From the NCBI RefSeq assembly GCF_026627505.1, contig NZ_JAPNLK010000084.1, positions 1-35,129 of the forward strand: a stretch of 35,129 nucleotides of DNA, read 5' to 3'. Below the pieces are notes generated by a model. The model was not told where the DNA came from. It worked only from the letters and a program-made list of their open reading frames with translations, and did not search any database. Below are positions 30,949-35,129 of this stretch, piece by piece. This DNA comes from Streptomyces sp. H27-H5. GTDB taxonomy: Bacteria; Actinomycetota; Actinomycetes; Streptomycetales; Streptomycetaceae. A program made the position numbers and the translations under genes. The first letter of the stretch is position 1. Every line of letters begins with the position of its first letter.

Positions 30949-31245
30949 ATGACGACAGCCATCCAGCGGGAGGCGTTCCCGCTGACGCCGACCGGCGACC
31001 GGGTGCCGCACAGCGCCGAGCGGCCGTCCGGACCGGACACCCGGCCGTGGGCGCTCCGCTTCGCCCGCGTCCCCGATTCCACCGGCGCCGTGACCGTTCC
31101 GGCGTCGTTCTTCGACCCGCAGCGGCAGGTGACCCTGTCCTACGACGGCGGCCTGCTCACGTGCATGGCCGGCACGCACACTCCGACGGTCCCGGACGGG
31201 TCCGTCAGCAACCCGCCGCCGCTGGACGAGGGGCCGAAGGACTGA
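30949..31245 (+). CDS. tgmA: Graspetide-type RiPP precursor peptide
   Basis: The 98-residue peptide has the conserved leader of ATP-grasp-modified RiPPs: RPWALRFARV (32-41), FFDPQRQVTLSYDG (54-67). The likely core, residues 71-98, has T71, T76, T78, T80, S85, S87 as possible ester donors and D83, D93, E94, D98 as acceptors. D83-G84 is a favourable aspartimide site, matching the methyltransferase in the operon. AGGGAG lies eight bases before the ATG. It overlaps the ligase gene by TGATG. Assignment rests on leader style plus the tgmBC neighbours. Confidence 0.8.
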   Translation: MTTAIQREAFPLTPTGDRVPHSAERPSGPDTRPWALRFARVPDSTGAVTVPASFFDPQRQVTLSYDGGLLTCMAGTHTPTVPDGSVSNPPPLDEGPKD

Positions 31246-32213
31246 TGAGCGCGCCCATCCTGGTCATCGCCGCAGATGACGACTGGCCGACTGACCGTGT
31301 CGTGGACGAGCTGACCGGCCGGGGCGCGGAGGTGTTCCGCATGGACACCGCCGACTTCCCGCAGCGGCTCACCATGGCCGCACGGATCGACCAGGGCCAC
31401 GGGTGGGCGGGTGAGCTCGCGACCGCGTTGCGGTCGGTGGAGCTGTCCCGGGTCGGCGCGGTGTACTACCGCGCCCCTGGGGCGTTCCGCCTCGCCGACG
31501 GTATGTCCGGGCCTGAGCAGCGGTTCGCCGCCGCTCAGGCCCGCGCCGGTCTCGGCGGCGTGCTCTCCGCCCTGGAATGCCGGTGGATGAACCACCCCAC
31601 CGCCGCCGCGCGGGCCGAGTACAAGCCCGTGCAGCTCGCCGCCGCCCGCGCCTGCGGCCTGTCGATCCCGTCAACGCTGATCACCAACCGTCCCGACGCG
31701 GTGCGCCAGTTCGCCGCCGAGATGCCGGGGCCGCTGGTGAGCAAGCCGGTCGCCTCACCCGTGCTCATCGAGGACGACCAGCTCAAAACCGTGTACACGC
31801 GCCGCCTGGCCCCCGCCGACCTGGACGACCTGCGGGGTATCGAGACGACCGCGCACCTGTTCCAAGCCTGGGTGGACAAGTCCCACGAGATCCGGTTGAC
31901 CGTCGTGGGGAAGCGGTTGTTCGCCGCCGCGATCCACGCCGGAAGCGACGCCGGACACGAGGACTGGCGCGCCGACTACGGCTCACTGACCTACACGGCC
32001 ACCACCGTCCCGGACGACGTGGCCGCCGGGATGCTGCGGCTGATGGACCGCCTCGGCCTGCGATACGGCGCAGCCGATTTCGTGGTGACACCCGCAGGAG
32101 AGCACCTGTTCTTGGAGGTGAACCCGTGCGGGCAATGGGACTGGATACAAGGCGCAACGGGCCTGCCGATCGCCGAAGCCATCGCCGACGACCTTGAAGG
32201 AGTGACCGCCTGA
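31245..32213 (+). CDS. tgmB: ATP-grasp ribosomal peptide maturase
   Basis: The 322-residue protein has the ATP-grasp pattern: VYYRAPGAFRL (73-83), YKP (126-128), LVSKP (164-168), HEIRLTVVGKRLFAAAI (214-230) and the metal-binding FLEVNPCGQWDW (289-300). Relatives form ester or amide bonds between side chains of the precursor peptide, with acyl-phosphate intermediates. The gene lies between precursor and methyltransferase with one-base stop/start overlaps on both sides. The order and contents match the TgmA-TgmB-TgmC type of Streptomyces graspetide cluster. Confidence 0.88.
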   Translation: MSAPILVIAADDDWPTDRVVDELTGRGAEVFRMDTADFPQRLTMAARIDQGHGWAGELATALRSVELSRVGAVYYRAPGAFRLADGMSGPEQRFAAAQARAGLGGVLSALECRWMNHPTAAARAEYKPVQLAAARACGLSIPSTLITNRPDAVRQFAAEMPGPLVSKPVASPVLIEDDQLKTVYTRRLAPADLDDLRGIETTAHLFQAWVDKSHEIRLTVVGKRLFAAAIHAGSDAGHEDWRADYGSLTYTATTVPDDVAAGMLRLMDRLGLRYGAADFVVTPAGEHLFLEVNPCGQWDWIQGATGLPIAEAIADDLEGVTA

Positions 32214-33346
32214 TGGACTGGCAGCAGCACGCCGCCGCCCTGGCCCGTACCGCCGCGCACCCCGCATCCGCCTGGTACGGGCCGCTGGCCACCGTGCCCC
32301 GGCATGTCTTCGTGCCCCGCTGGTACACGTCCACGCCCGAGGGGTGGACCGTCAACGACGGCCCGGCCGACACCGCGGCGTGGATGGAGGACGCCTATGC
32401 GGATTCCACCCTGGTCACGCGCGTGGGGCCGCTGCACGCCGACCACGCCCCTGCCGACGAGCCGGTGACCGGCATCCCCACGTCGTCATCCACCCTGCCG
32501 GGCCTGGTCGTGCAGATGCTCCGGCATGCCCGGATCTCCGACGGGGCGCGGCTGCTGGACGTGGCCACCGGCTCCGGCTACAGCGCCGCCCTGGCCTGCC
32601 GCCGCCTCGGCGACCGGGCCGTCACCACACTGGACGTGGACCCGTACCTGACCGAAGCAGCAGCCGACCGCCTGAACAGCATCGGACTGCACCCGCAAAC
32701 CGTCACCAGCGACGCCGGCGCACTCCTGCCCGGCGAGTTCGACCGCATCGTGTCCATGGTGGGCATGGACACCATCCCCGCGTCCTGGCTCACAGGACTA
32801 CGCCCCGGCGGACGGCTCGTGACGACCATCGCAAACACCGGACTGATCATCACCGCAGACAAGACCGCGGACGGCGGCGCAGCGGGCCGGGTCGAATGGG
32901 ACCGGGCATCGTTCATGACCACCCGCGCCGGCGACGACTACCCGCCCACGCTCGGCGACCTCTTCACGGCCGTCCGCGACCGCGAAGGCCACACCGTCAC
33001 CACCAGTCCGTTCCCGGTGCTCAACGTTCACCAGGCGTGGGAAGTGTGGTCCATGCTGTCGATCACCGTGCCCGGCATCGAACACCGCATGCAGTACGAC
33101 GACGGCGGCAGGGTGACGGCATGGATGCTGCACCCTGACGGGTCCTGGTCCCGCGCCACCACCCCCGCCGACAGCGCCACCACGACCGTGCACCAGGGCG
33201 GCCCGCGCCGCCTGTGGGACGAACTGGACGCCATCCGCCTGCGCTGGCTCCAACACGGCGAACTGCCCGTCTACGGCGCCCGCGTCACGATCGACCCGGA
33301 CGGCACCACCCGCCTGACGCGAGGCGGCTGGACCGCGACCCTGTAG
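32213..33346 (+). CDS. tgmC: RiPP methyltransferase, PIMT-like
   Basis: The 377-residue protein resembles protein L-isoaspartate O-methyltransferase: TSSSTLPGLVVQML (90-103), the SAM-binding LLDVATGSGYSAAL (114-127), an acidic strand end TLDVDPYL (139-146), and PGGRLVTTI (198-206). It is about 170 residues longer than ordinary PIMT, as in enzymes tied to graspetide clusters. There they methylate an Asp in the constrained peptide, leading to an aspartimide. The start overlaps tgmB (TGATG). Confidence 0.85.
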   Translation: MDWQQHAAALARTAAHPASAWYGPLATVPRHVFVPRWYTSTPEGWTVNDGPADTAAWMEDAYADSTLVTRVGPLHADHAPADEPVTGIPTSSSTLPGLVVQMLRHARISDGARLLDVATGSGYSAALACRRLGDRAVTTLDVDPYLTEAAADRLNSIGLHPQTVTSDAGALLPGEFDRIVSMVGMDTIPASWLTGLRPGGRLVTTIANTGLIITADKTADGGAAGRVEWDRASFMTTRAGDDYPPTLGDLFTAVRDREGHTVTTSPFPVLNVHQAWEVWSMLSITVPGIEHRMQYDDGGRVTAWMLHPDGSWSRATTPADSATTTVHQGGPRRLWDELDAIRLRWLQHGELPVYGARVTIDPDGTTRLTRGGWTATL

Positions 33347-33415
33347 GCCACACAGGTGCCCGGCGGCAACCCGCGCCGGGCACACTGGTGCCCCCGGACC
33401 GGAAGGAGCCGAGAA

Positions 33416-33727
33416 ATGGATGAGGAACCACTGGAGGAGTGGGCGGCGCGCCGGGACGCACGGCGCCGGCCGGTCGGCGACCGCAAGGCCGTCCCCCTGG
33501 ACGACGGGCCACCCCGCGGCGCGCACCGTGACCCCGACGCCCCGCGCGGGGTGCTGGAGTGGGACGGACAGCAGTGGACACCCGCCGCTGTCGCCGACGG
33601 CTACGCGGCAGCGGCCCGCGCCGTAGACCCGACAGCGGCGGCCGCGGCCGTACCGCTGCACGAGCTCGGGACTCTGCCGACAGCGCCGGAACCCTGGCGC
33701 CCTACCCGTGAGTTCCGCAGGCCATAG
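33416..33727 (+). CDS. Small acidic hypothetical protein, DUF6087-like
   Basis: The 103-residue product starts MDEEPLEEWAARRDARRRP and includes PRGAHRDPDAPRGVLEWDG; this recalls a Streptomyces family I remember as DUF6087, of unknown function. GGAAGGAG precedes the ATG by seven bases or so. It follows tgmC by 69 bases and may belong to the same transcript, which would end at the hairpin near 33875. Confidence 0.7.
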   Translation: MDEEPLEEWAARRDARRRPVGDRKAVPLDDGPPRGAHRDPDAPRGVLEWDGQQWTPAAVADGYAAAARAVDPTAAAAAVPLHELGTLPTAPEPWRPTREFRRP

Positions 33728-33874
33728 GCAATTAGGAGATCGCACGCCCCCCATCACCCCGCCCCAGCATTGCCGCCCGCTTCTCAGAGGGCTGGGGTAA
33801 GCGCTGACGGGGTGCAGGACCCCCATTCCGCTGGAGCACTGCTTCACCAGTCCTCCCGCAAGCCTCGTGATCGA

Positions 33875-33910
33875 CTGCGCCCGCCCCCGGTCCCTGGGGG
33901 CCGGGCGCAG
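33875..33910 (+). terminator. Terminator before the FtsK-like remnant
   Basis: CTGCGCCCGCCCCC (33875-33888) pairs with GGGGGCCGGGCGCAG (33896-33910) with one bulged C and a 7-base loop. It ends transcription from the RiPP side and argues against a start codon for the next gene at 33867. Confidence 0.75.
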
Positions 33911-34004
33911 CGTTGTGCCAGGAATGGCACGGCGGCCCGCTCCGGTCCTGAGAGAGGATCATCGCGACCCGCTCGCGCGGGCGTACGAACAGAAAGGGGG
34001 GAGT

Positions 34005-35009
34005 GTGCATCAAGCACTACCGGACATCTTCGATTCCCTGCCGGGCGGCGCGCTCGGACTCGGTGGCGGCGGCCTCGCCGCGCTGCTGATCGTCGTGGCC
34101 GTCCTCGCGCAGCAGGGCACCCCGGCAGACCGAGAGCGCTTCAACCGCAGCATCGAGCAGGGCATCGGCGCGGCGGTCTCCGTCATCGGGCGGTACCTCT
34201 CCGGCCGCGAGCTATCAGGGGTCCCGCGGAGCGAGGCCACGTGGTGGAAGGCGGGCGCCCCGCTCCCGGACGACAGGGCCACCGAGACGCCCGTCGACGA
34301 GTTGGGCGCGCCGGCGGTGAACTCCACAGGCTCTTTCACCAAGGCTGGTAACACCGGCGGAGCGGGGCGGCTCGTCCGCGTCGTCACTGCCCCTGTACGC
34401 CTCCTGTGGGGCGCCCTCGGCGGTCTCGTTCGCGTCCTACGGGTCTGGCACCGCTGGCCCAGGGCTGCGCGCTCAGCGGCCCGTCTGGCACCCTTCCTTA
34501 CCGCCTACGCACTTTGGAGATTTCCGAGTGAGACGCCGATCGCACTAATCGCCGTCGCGGGGGCGGCGCTTCTGGCAGCGCTCACGAGCCCATCCGGGCT
34601 TGGATGGTGGCACGTCGCGCCCGTGTGGACTCATGGACAAATCTACGGTCCCGGTGTCTGGGTGGCGGTGCGTCAAATCCTCCGTATGGAGGACACCGAA
34701 CCGCGCTCCCGTTGGCTGTCGGTACCCGATGACATTGCCGCCGCTGATGCGCGGATGGTGCTTCGGGTGCCGGCGAGTTGGATCGGTGGTCCCGAGGCTG
34801 TCGCAGCGATTGAGCGCGTGATCGAGGAAAGGGTGCCCGGTGATTGGGTGCCCGAATGGCATCGCACGGCGAAAGAGCATTTCGTCCAGTGGACGCCGAA
34901 ACCCAAGCCCAAGCCGAAGCCGGTCCTTCCTGACTATGTGCCGTGGAGGCTGACGGGCGATCCGCGACGCGTGTTCCTCGGCCTGACGATCGAGGGTGAT
35001 TCCATGTAA
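34005..35009 (+). pseudogene. FtsK/SpoIIIE-like protein truncated by an IS
   Basis: From the GTG at 34005 (after a G-rich purine run) 334 residues are encoded. Hydrophobic segments lie near residues 12-34 and 170-205, and a linker KPKPKPKPV near 303. The final part, RRVFLGLTIEGDSM, reads like the strand just before the Walker A loop in FtsK-like ATPases of Streptomyces plasmids and integrative elements. The frame then stops at a TAA that lies in the first bases of an IS66-like end. The ATPase domain is therefore missing, and the gene is probably inactive unless the rest lies beyond the element. Confidence 0.65.
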
Positions 35010-35129
35010 CTGTTTAGGGGTTTCCGCTGGTTGTGGGCAGCATCCATGGCCGTCCGGCGAAGAGGTCGCGTAGGGCGGTGAGGGGGTTGATGCCGTGTTT
35101 GCGGACGGTGGAGATGTAGGAGCGGATCC
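35006..35129. mobile_element. End of an IS66-like insertion sequence (partial)
   Basis: The sequence changes at GTAACTGTTTAGGGG (35006-35020). IS66-family ends begin with GTAA, and the transposase stop codon (leftward, 35014-35016) is only 8 bases inside. The preceding 8 bases GATTCCAT would be the target duplication. The rest of the element is outside the window. Confidence 0.6.
35014..35129 (-). CDS. Transposase C-terminus, IS66-like (partial)
   Basis: Read leftward from the window edge, the frame gives RSYISTVRKHGINPLTAL, then RDLFAGRPWMLP and a stop. This resembles the C-terminal end of actinomycete IS66-type DDE transposases. Only about 38 codons are present, so the family call is provisional. 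Confidence 0.6.
   Translation of the reverse strand, partial: IRSYISTVRKHGINPLTALRDLFAGRPWMLPTTSGNP

Noticed and set aside
30796..30951. In-frame ATG 51 codons upstream of the RiPP precursor
   Set aside because: The added residues are Pro/Arg-rich and unlike graspetide leaders, and the ATG at 30949 has a good ribosome binding site.
33867..34004. Upstream ATG start for the FtsK-like remnant
   Set aside because: It would translate through a strong terminator hairpin and add an Arg/Pro-rich segment; the GTG at 34005 fits better.

Overview
The window looks like part of a Streptomyces linear plasmid, or of a linear chromosome arm carrying plasmid genes. The base composition is very GC-rich with G/C third codon positions. 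It encodes a terminal protein of the Tpg family (8743-9294) and a Tap-like telomere-associated protein (7028-8743), which are known from linear actinomycete replicons. It also has a single-protein FtsK/TraB-type mycelial transfer gene with small 'spread' genes, the Streptomyces style of conjugation. Gene identities are from reading the protein sequences; no database search was possible.

Layout. (1) 1-4460: a probable replication region. Four short hairpins (7-125) are followed by iterons. A block of iterons lies on each side (165-523 and 4190-4396) of two genes, an Ala/Glu-rich coiled-coil protein (852-2834) and a TniQ-like zinc-binding protein (2911-4008). (2) 4463-7011: partition. A ParA ATPase and its overlapping ParB-like partner are encoded leftward, with two large palindromes sharing the core CTCTCCAATTGGAGAG, one inside parB and one just after it, as candidate parS sites. 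(3) 7028-10773: linear-replicon maintenance, leftward: XRE-type regulator, a double-HTH zinc protein, tpg, then tap. (4) 10929-12208: a small HTH protein and a membrane protein. (5) 12289-14457: two leftward DNA-binding genes, the second a GntR/HutC repressor of the KorSA/TraR type. (6) 14495-19901: conjugation operon. The promoter sits between two copies of CATTCCTAGGAATG, then seven small genes run with GTGA/ATGA stop-start overlaps, then the FtsK-like translocase. A 200-base stretch rich in CCGTACGG follows as a candidate transfer locus (clt).

(7) 20123-28022: rightward accessory genes: small membrane proteins, a DUF4097-like beta-repeat protein, a NUDT9-like Nudix hydrolase, and an 808-residue modular protein with internal duplications. 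(8) 28128-33727: a RiPP locus of the ATP-grasp (graspetide/TgmABC) type: GNAT acetyltransferase and TPR regulator leftward, then two small SH3-like proteins, precursor peptide, ATP-grasp ligase, and a PIMT-like methyltransferase rightward. (9) 34005-35129: a second FtsK-like gene cut off by the end of an IS66-like element, whose transposase C-terminus runs off the window.

Two regulatory themes cross these modules. A 12-base repeat around ACTTGCAGT covers the promoters of 852, 21509 and 25596, with a related perfect inverted repeat before 10929, suggesting one plasmid regulator for scattered genes. Each functional block also appears to carry its own palindromic control site (GntR operators before tra, GAAAGTCCGG repeats before the RiPP locus).
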